A stretch of 64,000 bases of DNA, from contig JAGFMI010000014.1 of the NCBI GenBank assembly GCA_021030905.1, positions 496,001 to 560,000 of the forward strand. Direction: 5' to 3'. The position numbers were made by a program, and so were the translations under genes. Shown here one piece after another: positions 55,776-64,000 of this stretch; the first letter of the stretch is position 1, and every line of letters begins with the position of its first letter. The stretch is from Pyrenula massariospora. Lineage: Eukaryota > Ascomycota > Eurotiomycetes > Pyrenulales > Pyrenulaceae. The notes below the pieces were generated by a model. That model searched no databases. It was given only the letters and a program-made list of their open reading frames with translations, and was not told where the DNA came from.

Positions 55776-58700
55776 TCAAAACGTCATCTTGACTTCCCTC
55801 TCCTGACCCCACTCCTCTGGATCTTCCTCGACCGCCCAGGCATTATGTTCAATATTCGAACTGCCTTTAGGGTCGAGATCTGGTTCTAATGAAGGAGCTG
55901 ATCCGGGCAGCGGCATTGTCGCAGCGCTCTTAAGCTCAGGTCTTTTATCCATATCTGCATCATCGCTCATCGACACCTTCGGCGGCGAAGATGACTGCTC
56001 TTTTCGTATACCCATAAATGACGCCATTGCTGCAAATGGTGATCGCGACTCTGAACTTAGTCTTAGCGGCGGCAGCGTGCTTTCAAGCTCCTTTGGCGCA
56101 GTAAAATCATGATCCGAGTCCTCAGCAGAAAGTCGGGGGGTTGTACTACGGCTATTGCTATACGAACGCTCCGGTAGCTGAAGGTGAGAATGTGGTTGTG
56201 AGGCGAGGCTGGCATCCGAGGACTGTGTCTGGCGTAGGCTGGATCGCGGGCTTTTGGCCGAGGACGACGAATTCGATTGCTCTTGTGACTGTTTTGTGCC
56301 GTTGAGATTCAGTTGCATGGGAGGTAGCGTACTCTCCACTTCACGGACTTCCATCATCTCGCTCGCAAGCTCACGCTTAATAGCTTCGACATCAAACAGA
56401 ATAGTTCCGTTGCCGAAACCATCGTCGCCGAGCTCACTTTTACCGTCCGTAGAAGATTTTCCCGCAAGGGCACTATCCTCATTGTACGTCTCCCATCCCT
56501 TCTTCTGCGCAAGTTTGCCTTTCTTGAAAAATCCAAAGCGTCTTTTCCCTGGCTTAATCTCTGCTTCTTTCCTTGCCTCGTCAATCTCACGGATCAATTC
56601 GCGCTGCCTTTTTGAATGATTCTCTGGATCCGGGTCTTCGATCTCTGTGAACTCGTCGCTCTCAACTTCCCAGCCAACTTCGCGAAGGAGTTTCGGCATG
56701 GCGGCACGATAGGCCATGTGTCCGTTGACAAGGCCAGTAACATCAATGTTCTCGAGGCCAGGGATATTCTCAATAGCGGCGAGACCTGCAACTTGCCTTA
56801 TGCCGCCAGAGGTGGCACGGAAAAGATATCCTAAGATCCAATCGTTGGTAGCATATCCATTCACAAACCGGCCAGAAATAACGGTTCGGGCTCTCAGGTA
56901 TTCCTCTTTATTGGCAACAATTGGGCTACCGAAAAGGTACACATTTTGAATTAGACCATAAGCGCCACGAGCAGCGAGTTCTTTAAGGCAAGAGAAAATG
57001 AGACGGGCGCCGAGTGAGAAGCCAAGTAAAGTGATGGGACGGTTTCCAAGATGGCGGTCGATAAGGGAGTCAGCGAGGATGAGACCCGCAGAGTTGGCGC
57101 GGTCAAGAGAAACGGTCCAAGGATTGTCAATGAGGTAGGAAAGCTTGCTCAGTACGATGGGGAGTTGAAGAGAGGCCATCAAAGCCACGAGTATTGTGCT
57201 TCCAAGGACTTGTTGGACGGTTTGGGTTAGAGCTTCAGTTGCAAGGATGTTGATTGTGTCGCCCATTGACTGGAGCATTTCTGGCTCCCAGTGAAGGGAG
57301 TAAATGTCACCCATGATGGGGTCAACAGTCGAGAAAGGGAGACGAACATCGTCGACTTTACCATTCATCCAGCCTGCAATAGTGAGAACCAGATTGAGGC
57401 GTTTGTTATTATGTAGCGGCCGGTACTCGAAGGTTTTGACAGCACCGGTTCGCCGATGAGAGGCCCGCACAGCAATGGTGCCGCCGGCCGCTGTGGCAGC
57501 GCTTGTGATCAGAGCAGCGCCTCCAACGCCACCAAGAAACCCAGCCGTTCCGCTGACACCGATGGTGGTGAAGCCGGCAGCTAGGCCAGCACCAATCACA
57601 GGCGCTAGAAGCCCAGCAGAAAGGCCTATCACAAGCCCTCCACCAACCGTTGCCAGGCCCATGACCATGTACTTGCGTTTCAAAGCCATCTTTCGTCTAT
57701 TTTCCACATGGTCCTCTTCATTCCAATTTTCTCGGTCCTTCTCCTCTTGCATTTCTAAGGCGTCAATCACTCGTTTCTCGAAGCGGCAAATCTGCACCCA
57801 AGAAATATCTATAGTCTCGGCAACTTTCTCTAACAGTCTTCGCGATCGAGAATCATATACAGAGTCGGCAATAAGCGTCAGAAAAAGGTCACAAAGGACA
57901 GTCCAGCGAAGGTCGAGGTCAATGTTTTTGGTATGCTCCATTTGTGACGGCGTATGGACTTCCGGGACCTCTTGATCATTCGTCGCATCCTGCAAAGCCG
58001 GCGATTGAGACTCTTTGTCAGAATTGAGAGAAGAATTACTTGAGGATGCTTGTCCGTTGATTCCAGGAGAATTGGAATCATTTGTTCCTGCTGTGTCACC
58101 ATTTTCTGCCATAGGATTCTTCACTCTTGCACTCTTCATTAAAGGCGGTGCTAAGTCTGCAGGCTGCATGCCATGTTCGGCAAGTTGTTCGATCATCAGC
58201 TGCTCGGCCGAATCAATATCCATGTGCCCATGTAACCTGACCATCATTGCCTGGCCCCACTTCTGCATGCTTTCTTGCGCTCGAGTTACGTTTTTCCTAA
58301 TAGCCTTTGTAGACTCCATATTCTCAAGTTCTTGCGTCATATTATACAACGCAAGCCTTGTGACACCAACATAAGCGATGCGTTGTTGTTCTGTCAACAA
58401 ATCCTTTGTTGCCTCAAGTTGTGACAGAGGATCTCTCTGCTCTTCTTCCTCAAATAATTCATTCGTTTTTCGGCCCTTGAAAAGATACCCTGTATCATCA
58501 TCCATGCTTGTTGCACTTTGAGCATCTTCGTCGAGCTGAACCTTGGTATAGCCTTTCCCAGCGCCTCCGAGCCCTCCATATGCAGCCTGCTCTTCATCCT
58601 CTGGAGGTGCACCCTTGGCAATAATGCGCCCATAGTCGTCATAGATGTCGTGCTCCGCGACAGCAGGCATAGCTTGCCACTCCTCGGGTTCGTCACTTTC

Positions 58701-59363
58701 GTCGGACTCGTCGTCACCCTTCGGAGCAAGACGCTGATGTGACCATTCTGATACTTCTGGCCCAGTAGAGCGCCGTTTCTTCCTTTTCTCTGATTTTGGC
58801 TCTTCAGTGGTCTCTGGTTCTGGTGGTGGAGTCGCGGGTCTTGGGTCGGCTAGTATCTCAGTAAAGGTACGCGACGGCGTTCGTACCATCGGTGCGCCTT
58901 CAGGAGGATCTAATGTAGAGCTTGTATTTACCCGATCTGATAAATTCGCACCCGGAGGCTCCTGTGATTCAGATTGACGCACAGCTTTATCTGCATGTAT
59001 TTCGGGTACATCTTCCGTCGGCGACGTTTGTAATGGAGACTGCACGGTTGGCTCATGGGGATTTTCACTCTTATCCTTCACCCCATTGACCACCTCTTCT
59101 GGCTCTTCATGTGTAGCATCCTCCTCTTGCGGCTGGCCATCTTCGGCATCATGGAAGGTATCTGCGTCTGCATCGGTAGTATCATTGCGAGAGCTTGCAC
59201 TTGAGCGGCTCCGGTGCGGTCGGCAGTGAGCATCTTTCATCGGTAACCCGAAGTCGTCGAGTTCCGCTGTACTATCCTTTACCTCCTTTTTGAGAGATTC
59301 TTCTTTAGGTGTAGATGAGTGGAAGTCCTCCTTTTCCTCGCCCGTATCATGTTCGGAGTCCAT
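55776..59363 (-). CDS. DUF726 / TMCO4-like membrane alpha-beta hydrolase
   Basis: 1195 residues, one exon, from the ATG at 59363 (MDSEHDTGEEKEDF); the frame stays open a little further without another ATG. Residues 1-350 are acidic, Ser/Glu/Pro-rich and probably disordered. A helical region follows (DPLSQLEATKDLLTEQQRIA). A hydrophobic glycine-rich hairpin lies around 555-640 (MVMGLATVGGGLVIGLSAGL, GFTTIGVSGTAGFLGGVGGA). Next is the hydrolase part with LTIAGWMNGKVDDVRLPF, the nucleophile elbow GFSLGAR near 780, VYLFGSPIVANKEEY and VNGYATNDWILGYLF with its candidate Asp. This is the TMCO4 / yeast Mil1 (YFL034W) family of putative membrane lipases. After about 900 the tail is basic (KPGKRRFGFFKKGKLAQKKG), then Ser-rich. 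The Ser-Asp-His set is inferred from the fold. Intact, longer than the yeast protein. Confidence 0.88.
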   Translation of the reverse strand: MDSEHDTGEEKEDFHSSTPKEESLKKEVKDSTAELDDFGLPMKDAHCRPHRSRSSASSRNDTTDADADTFHDAEDGQPQEEDATHEEPEEVVNGVKDKSENPHEPTVQSPLQTSPTEDVPEIHADKAVRQSESQEPPGANLSDRVNTSSTLDPPEGAPMVRTPSRTFTEILADPRPATPPPEPETTEEPKSEKRKKRRSTGPEVSEWSHQRLAPKGDDESDESDEPEEWQAMPAVAEHDIYDDYGRIIAKGAPPEDEEQAAYGGLGGAGKGYTKVQLDEDAQSATSMDDDTGYLFKGRKTNELFEEEEQRDPLSQLEATKDLLTEQQRIAYVGVTRLALYNMTQELENMESTKAIRKNVTRAQESMQKWGQAMMVRLHGHMDIDSAEQLMIEQLAEHGMQPADLAPPLMKSARVKNPMAENGDTAGTNDSNSPGINGQASSSNSSLNSDKESQSPALQDATNDQEVPEVHTPSQMEHTKNIDLDLRWTVLCDLFLTLIADSVYDSRSRRLLEKVAETIDISWVQICRFEKRVIDALEMQEEKDRENWNEEDHVENRRKMALKRKYMVMGLATVGGGLVIGLSAGLLAPVIGAGLAAGFTTIGVSGTAGFLGGVGGAALITSAATAAGGTIAVRASHRRTGAVKTFEYRPLHNNKRLNLVLTIAGWMNGKVDDVRLPFSTVDPIMGDIYSLHWEPEMLQSMGDTINILATEALTQTVQQVLGSTILVALMASLQLPIVLSKLSYLIDNPWTVSLDRANSAGLILADSLIDRHLGNRPITLLGFSLGARLIFSCLKELAARGAYGLIQNVYLFGSPIVANKEEYLRARTVISGRFVNGYATNDWILGYLFRATSGGIRQVAGLAAIENIPGLENIDVTGLVNGHMAYRAAMPKLLREVGWEVESDEFTEIEDPDPENHSKRQRELIREIDEARKEAEIKPGKRRFGFFKKGKLAQKKGWETYNEDSALAGKSSTDGKSELGDDGFGNGTILFDVEAIKRELASEMMEVREVESTLPPMQLNLNGTKQSQEQSNSSSSAKSPRSSLRQTQSSDASLASQPHSHLQLPERSYSNSRSTTPRLSAEDSDHDFTAPKELESTLPPLRLSSESRSPFAAMASFMGIRKEQSSSPPKVSMSDDADMDKRPELKSAATMPLPGSAPSLEPDLDPKGSSNIEHNAWAVEEDPEEWGQEREVKMTF

Positions 59364-60801
59364 TCTTGTGCAACGCGCTGACGGAGGTGTGACATGAGTC
59401 GTAAGATGCAAGGGCGCTGAGATGGGGACTTTCTCGCTCTTTGATTCTCACCGTTACCAATCCGAATTCGGATGAATGCCGAACCAGTGGCCCTCAAAGT
59501 CAATTCATCATCATATAAAGTCACGGTATGAGACAAAGCGGGTGGGATGTATTGTCCTGGGTCTGAAGCCTCGAGAGAAGCACGGGCCACCCTCTCCCCT
59601 GTAGCTCGGGTTTGTTGGTCCCTTCTAAATTTGGTCTGAGCGTGCATATCCATGGCAAGATGGGGCCATAAACTTCGCCAGCACGTTAGCGGCTTCTATT
59701 GAACCCCGAAGACACCAGTGATATACTCGCAGGCCGACCTCACAGGCCAGCCTCGCATTCTATCTTACATCAAAAGTGGTCGCACAGACTCAATTTCACT
59801 TTCAGCCCCTCATGGTCCCTGGAACAATGCCTCATGGTCCACAGAGCAGCACCGTTACAAACGGCCTTGCACGCCATCTCATGGGTACTTCAGCCCTGTA
59901 GGGCCCTAAAATAGTGCCGCTATCGGTCATCTTGGTGTAAATGTCCCTAGTTTTTCAATTGGACCAACTACCATGTATCTGCGATTGCACGGTCTAGATA
60001 AGGCTGACATGGCCGTTCCGAGACTGGTTAAGAAAATAAGGGATATTTACAGCAAGATCATCGATATGCTATCCTTCAATCCGGAAGCATGGTAGACGTC
60101 TTGGGGAAACCATTTGGAGAGCCCATGGACACTCAGTTCAACAGGCCGTTCGCCCCGCAAATGCTCGCCTTCAGCTGTTCAACGCCGCATGTTGCCAAAG
60201 GCGAGGCTGGGCTGGAGAATTTGTGGCACCCCCTCAGCCCGATCATTAGCCGGCACGGCCGTCAGGGCGTGCCATAACTTCTGTACCCCAGCCTGGAGGC
60301 GGAAGTTGGACCCAGGATTAAGGTTAAACAATCATAGCAAATTACCTTGCAGCCGCGTCAGCAGCCTGTAGTAGTATGCCTTTGTAAGTTCCTTAAAGTA
60401 AGCTTCTTTACGTATTCTAGCAGCTCTTATTCAGCAATATACCGTAAGGGATCTCGGAATCTCCCATGTGAACAAAACTTAAACGGAAATCCTAACATGT
60501 CATCGAAGTCCATTACCCCAGATCCATAGCTAAGGGTTTGCGATCTACCGAGAAGGCGCCAACGTACAATATCGTTGGGAAGCTTGAACCTGGCCACAGG
60601 CTGATGGGGATCTTCAATACTCTTATAAGTTTGCAAACCTTTGTTTAGTGCCTTTGACAATGTGCCAACCATATGCAAGGTCTATGATATATGCCCGCCC
60701 GCCCATGTCATGTATCCCAACGCCAGGCTCACATGTATGACCGCAAATCCGTAGACTATTCTTGATACAAACGTCTGTCACAACTTCAAATCTATAGTCT
60801 T
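59364..60801. other. Intergenic interval, about 1.4 kb
   Basis: Upstream region of the DUF726 gene and 3' flank of Cmc2. An 83-codon minus-strand ORF at 60427-60678 has plausible composition but no motif, partner or start support. No RNA gene or repeat seen. Confidence 0.45.
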
Positions 60802-61234
60802 TCACTTTTTGAACTCATCCAGCGCCGAAAAATCGCCATCATCCATTTGCTGCCATACTCTCTCTATCCGCTGTCTTCTTTCCAAAGCGGTCTCTCGGTT
60901 CCTTCTCGAGTTCTTCGTTCGCTCTGAAGATAGACATTTGGTGACCTCGTTCTTAATCTTGTTGCATCCTCCGAACATCTTGAAAATGAAGTGCCTATTG
61001 TGACATTCTTCGAGTGCGTTCATGATCTCTTCGCAGCCTAGCAATAGACTAGTTAGCACTGTAAACTCTCTACACGGAGAAGCTGTCATGTATCGTAGCG
61101 ATTTGGGACGATTACAAGCTTTAAGTGATATCTGTCGACTCGAGTCTTCGAGGGAGTCTTCTCCGTCACCAAAACTGAAAGAAGAAACAGCGCAGCTTAC
61201 CCTTATTGTCCTCGGTATGTAGATGTGAGTGCAT
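60802..61234 (-). CDS. CMC2: Cytochrome c oxidase assembly factor Cmc2 (twin CX9C)
   Basis: Exons 61234-61201 and 61037-60802 give 89 residues. The intron is 163 nt (GTAAGC..TGCTAG) with a perfect GCTAAC branch. Splicing creates MHSHLHTEDNKGCEEIMNAL, matching the MHPHL-type start of Cmc2. Cmc2 works in the mitochondrial intermembrane space in cytochrome oxidase biogenesis and is imported through the Mia40 disulfide relay. The twin motif is perfect: C13-x9-C23 and C36-x9-C46 (CEEIMNALEEC, CNKIKNEVTKC), inside a helical hairpin, followed by a basic, charged C-terminal helix (RNRETALERRQRIERVWQQM). The first exon is only 34 nt and would be missed by single-ORF calling. A second ORF on the same strand overlaps its start (see 61203-61466). 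Confidence 0.9.
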
Positions 61235-61466
61235 AATTAAAGGCGCGCACCAGCTCCAGTCCCAAATCCGGGCCCAGAGTAACGTTCAAAAGCTTTGAGA
61301 GCTCGAAAAGTATCGAGTCGTAAGGAATTAGGTTAGGATGGTCTGCAAGGCGGTGTAATTTTTCTGCCGGACGATCAATTGACTTGCGGAGATCTTCAGG
61401 TCGATGGCGCGAACGATGCATCTTGGCAAGTATTCTTACCTGATCGTACGAGTGCACATCCGCCAT
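61203..61466 (-). CDS. Possible small ORF overlapping the Cmc2 start (upstream ORF or chance)
   Basis: 87 codons from an ATG at 61466 (MADVHSYDQVRILAKMHRSR), on the same strand as Cmc2 and in a different frame. Its TAA at 61205-61203 falls inside Cmc2 exon 1, past the Cmc2 ATG at 61234. The C-terminal half (LIPYDSILFELSKLLNVTLG) looks protein-like, but no domain is recognised. If transcribed with Cmc2 it would be an inhibitory overlapping upstream ORF; it could also be a separate small gene or chance. Confidence 0.25.
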   Translation of the reverse strand: MADVHSYDQVRILAKMHRSRHRPEDLRKSIDRPAEKLHRLADHPNLIPYDSILFELSKLLNVTLGPDLGLELVRAFNYALTSTYRGQ

Positions 61467-61783
61467 CCCTACGAGTCGAGGCTCTTCACGACTTTTGATC
61501 CCCAATCTCACGAGCGATCGGGAGCATCGATGTAGGATGGCGCTACTCTGAGTCTATTTGCGGGCGAACTCGGGCCAATCTTTGTGTGATGTAGAACCGA
61601 ATATGACATTTAATTCTCTGCTTTGCGTGCATCTACTGCATATCGAAGAGATTAGGTTCATCCTGTGTCAAAGCATTATTCAATCTGCGACTTTTCTATC
61701 AGCCTCTAATCGTCACATCAACACAGCCACATTTTCATCACAAGATACTTCACTCTACTAAGTCCAGGTTTGCTCATTCGTAC

Positions 61784-61793
61784 CTTATATAAG
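61784..61793 (+). promoter_or_regulatory. TATA-like palindrome upstream of the secreted cysteine protein
   Basis: CTTATATAAG, identical to the box at 351-360, lies 66 bp before the ATG at 61859. The position fits a core promoter, which suggests the downstream reading frame was transcribed even though it is now interrupted. Confidence 0.45.
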
Positions 61794-61858
61794 AACCCCC
61801 ATATTCAACACAAACAGCAGTTATATGCCTGCTTCGTGTTATCTATGCAATCATCATT

Positions 61859-62521
61859 ATGATACTCAAATCCCCCATACTGTTTAACATATCACTCTCT
61901 ACCCTAAGTATCCCCCTCCTTTCTCTAGTCTCCGCCCAATCCTCTTCCACACCTCCCCCCTGACCCTCTCCCACTGGCTTTACAAGTACAATAATCCAAG
62001 CCCCGAACTCCCCAGCAACCGTCCAACTTAACCCCTCCTTCGCCTCCCAAAACACCCTCTTCCACTACACATCCCAAAACACCGCCCTCCCCCGATCAAC
62101 CATCGCCACCTTCTGCCTCGACCAATGCGTCGCCTCCCACCCCTCTCCCAGCGCAAACCCAATCACCAACCCCCCTAACCCCCGCCCGCCATCCTACATC
62201 ACAAACAAGACAGGCCCGTGTCTGAGCATCGACGTCAACATGGGCAAGCTGTATCCGCCGAACCCGAACGACACGGTGCCACGGTGGTTCTGCTCCGCTT
62301 TCGACGCGTGTCTTGCGCCGGATGGGAGCGATTTTGTGCCGGCTGAGGCCCCGGGGAGCTTTATGTACACATTGGGCGTGAACCGAGGGTGTGGGGGGCG
62401 GGGGTGTATAGACCTTATTGACGGGGAGGACAGCGAAGATTTGGGTGGCGGGGCGGATATGTGGGAAAGGGGGGCTCAGAGCTATTGGAACAGGAACAGG
62501 TCGATTTCGTGTATGGTGTGA
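61859..62521 (+). pseudogene. Secreted cysteine-containing protein interrupted by one in-frame TGA
   Basis: One frame of 220 codons plus a terminal TGA runs from ATG 61859 to 62521, broken only by TGA at 61961-61963. Codons 1-26 are a good signal peptide (SLSTLSIPLLSLVSA), ending just before the stop. The frame then continues with TIIQAPNSPATVQLNPSFAS, ATFCLDQCVAS, TGPCLSIDVNMGKLYPPN, WFCSAFDACLAPDGSD and LGVNRGCGGRGCIDL. The evenly spaced cysteines resemble a secreted effector-like or wall protein; no family recognised. The stop has the context TGA-C. Options: a recent nonsense mutation, stop readthrough, or an intron. The only frame-preserving GT-AG pair I found (61908-62000) would cut into the signal peptide. 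A TATA-like box sits 66 bp upstream. Its 3' end abuts a decayed acetyltransferase on the other strand. Confidence 0.5.
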
Positions 62522-62549
62522 AAGCAGCCCCGTTTTTCTCTTCCCTACA

Positions 62550-63310
62550 TCGCGCCCAAGAGGCATGCGAAGCATCCCCCAAAAGCGGTACGGCAACAGC
62601 AATCCTTCCATCTCCCGCCAAGTCAGACTAGGATCGTCTCTCGGCGTGCTGAAGTGATGCTCCCCCACCACTTTGAACGCGTACCCATCGTAAAACGGTC
62701 TCCCCTCCTCCTCGGCATCGACGTACGTCTCCAACCCCAGCTCATCGGCCCGTCTCAACCCCCAGCCCATGAGCATACGGCCAACCCCACGACGGCGATA
62801 AGCGGGATGCGTGTAGTAGATATTCAGGTCTAGCGTGGGGGTCTCAGGCTCTCTCTCTCTCTCCCCGCCAGGGAGGCTTCTTCTAGGGTCGATTTACATA
62901 CATGCCCCCTCTGCATCCCCCTAAAACGCGGTCCTCGGAACTAACCCATAAGCACATCGGCAAACTCGCGCCTCTCCCCCTCGGGGCCACCAGAACGCAT
63001 CGACCGCGTGCGGCGGCCGCCCCGGATTGCCTGTGGAGACGATCCACCGCGCGGCTCCAACGACAACGAGATCCGCGTCTGTATCCGCGACTTTGAGCCA
63101 GCGGCTGTCCGGCCGGGCCGGCGCGGTGCAGCGCGATCGTGCGGGCGACGACGTCGGCGAGGGCGGTGGCGCGTTTTTCGGGGTCGTGGGCGTGCTCAGG
63201 GTACAATAAGGGCCAGAGCTTGCTGTGTGGTTGTTCGAAGGCGGTACGCTGGGGTTCATGATGGCGGGGAATTCGCTGTCGGAGTGGGCTTCGGTTAGTT
63301 TGAAGGGCAT
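62550..63310 (-). pseudogene. Decayed GNAT N-acetyltransferase
   Basis: The pieces follow the order of one fungal GNAT protein but lie in different frames. The start MPFKLTEAHSDSEFPAIMNP (63310 down) shifts into RTAFEQPHSKLWPLLYPEHA and ADVVARTIALHRAG. It shifts back into SRWLKVADTDADLVVVGAAR and AVDAFWWPRGGEAR, then shifts again into EFADVLMG, a TAG stop, and FRGPRFRGMQRGHV. After a GTATGT..GCTAG intron-like gap containing a CT/GA repeat come LNIYYTHPAYRRRGVGRMLM, which is acetyl-CoA motif A, GLETYVDAEEEGRPFYDGY and GEHHFSTPRDD. At least three frame changes and one nonsense codon mean the gene is dead unless the assembly is poor here. The original stop is not identifiable, and the frame runs on antisense to the neighbouring secreted-protein ORF. 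Confidence 0.7.
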
Positions 63311-64000
63311 TGTAGGGCCGCGGGGGTTTGGGATCGGATGGGAAGAGAGGTAGGTTAAGGAAGTTAGTAGATATATATAGAAGATACTGTGCGGTCACGC
63401 ATCACTGTTGAACGACGATGGCCCGTCGTACCTCGCCAGCCGGTAGGAGCGTGTTGGCTATCGACTAGAGACGTCCTCTGGAGAATTTTTGTTCTTGAGA
63501 CAATGGCCCATAGAGGTAATAGTTAAAGAGATGCCAGAGAATGTCTCGTATGTTCCAGTAATCGTGAGAAATAGAGGCGATTAATTGCGTCATTGGGGGT
63601 TGGCGGAAACAAGTGGGTAGGACAGGTAGGGGGGTATCTAAGATATAAAAATCGGGTTCATGTTCACTTTGATTGAACTCTTCTCTTGGGGTTATTTAGG
63701 TAGTAGAAAGCGAGAAATGGTTTACCTCGAACAATAGAAGTTGATCAGAGTATGGTTTTCTGTTCTGAAGTTTTAAGTGTTGTCATTTTAGATTTTTCGT
63801 AATATTCCATACTCGTGGCTGGGAAAAGATTTACTTTATGTTCATGCTGTGTCCATAATGGGGTGGTATTCCACGTATCGTAGACAAGAGGTTGACCGAT
63901 ATCTGCTGACATGGTCTTTTCGTTCTATCAGCGACACGCGGGGTAGTATGCTACTCTGTTCTGTGTTCCATGACATTCTTTGTTATCAGTCATAGCAAAA
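63311..64000. other. Gene-free end of window
   Basis: About 690 bp of AT-rich sequence with no supportable ORF, RNA gene or repeat. It would contain the promoter of the decayed acetyltransferase. Confidence 0.5.

Noticed and set aside
61908-62000. 93-nt GT-AG interval that would splice out the TGA of the secreted protein.
   Set aside because: The donor and acceptor are weak, an earlier AG is skipped, and splicing would remove the end of the signal peptide; kept only as an alternative.
1-64000. Searched for transposons, CRISPR-like arrays, terminal inverted repeats and a biosynthetic cluster core (PKS, NRPS, terpene cyclase).
   Set aside because: None found; the isolated methyltransferase and peptide precursor are too far apart to be called a cluster.

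Overview
The window reads as nuclear DNA of a filamentous ascomycete (Pezizomycotina). Genes are compact and carry short introns, mostly 46-66 nt, with GT..AG ends and GCTAAC/CTGAC-type branch points. The conserved genes are typical fungal housekeeping proteins, and secreted enzymes and C2H2 regulators sit among them. I cannot place it below subphylum from sequence alone. All exon structures were worked out by hand from splice signals, reading-frame closure and remembered family features. None was checked by a search.

Layout. 0.5-0.8 kb: a small secreted repeat peptide precursor with Kex2-type sites. 1.5-10.5 kb: a class II sirtuin, a mitochondrial-type cation diffusion facilitator, D-xylulose kinase and the tRNA exportin Los1. 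10.5-13.3 kb: gene-free. 13.3-17 kb: a proline-rich single zinc-finger protein and an uncharacterised four-exon protein. 18-30.9 kb: a dense housekeeping block with Trm82 and Yth1 (divergent), Mex67 and Erv46 (divergent), Vps53 and an unrecognised three-exon protein. 31-35.2 kb: gene-free. 35.2-37.8 kb: a three-finger C2H2 factor and an orphan ORF. 39.8-48.4 kb: sparse and accessory-like, with a disrupted methyltransferase, a two-domain fasciclin membrane protein, an orphan two-exon gene, a tRNA-like relic and a second single zinc-finger protein related to the one at 13-14 kb. 49.5-51 kb: a six-exon secreted GH5 hydrolase. 54-61.2 kb: Utp23, a DUF726 (TMCO4-like) hydrolase and the twin-CX9C protein Cmc2. 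61.8-63.3 kb: two broken genes that overlap on opposite strands.

Functional themes: RNA export and processing (Los1, Trm82, Yth1, Mex67, Utp23), membrane traffic (Erv46, Vps53), mitochondrial function (CDF transporter, Cmc2, possibly the sirtuin), and pentose and polysaccharide use (xylulose kinase, GH5). They do not form one pathway or cluster.

Most interesting: the 98-residue precursor at 538-834. Its four copies of PMYL each place an X-Pro dipeptide directly before MYL, and the two full repeats end in Arg-Arg. This fits signal peptidase, Kex2 and Ste13-type processing into a family of short Tyr-containing peptides. Also notable are the single-finger paralogue pair, a probable GC-AG intron that restores the Vps53 N-terminus, an in-frame TGA in a secreted cysteine protein, and several decaying accessory genes.
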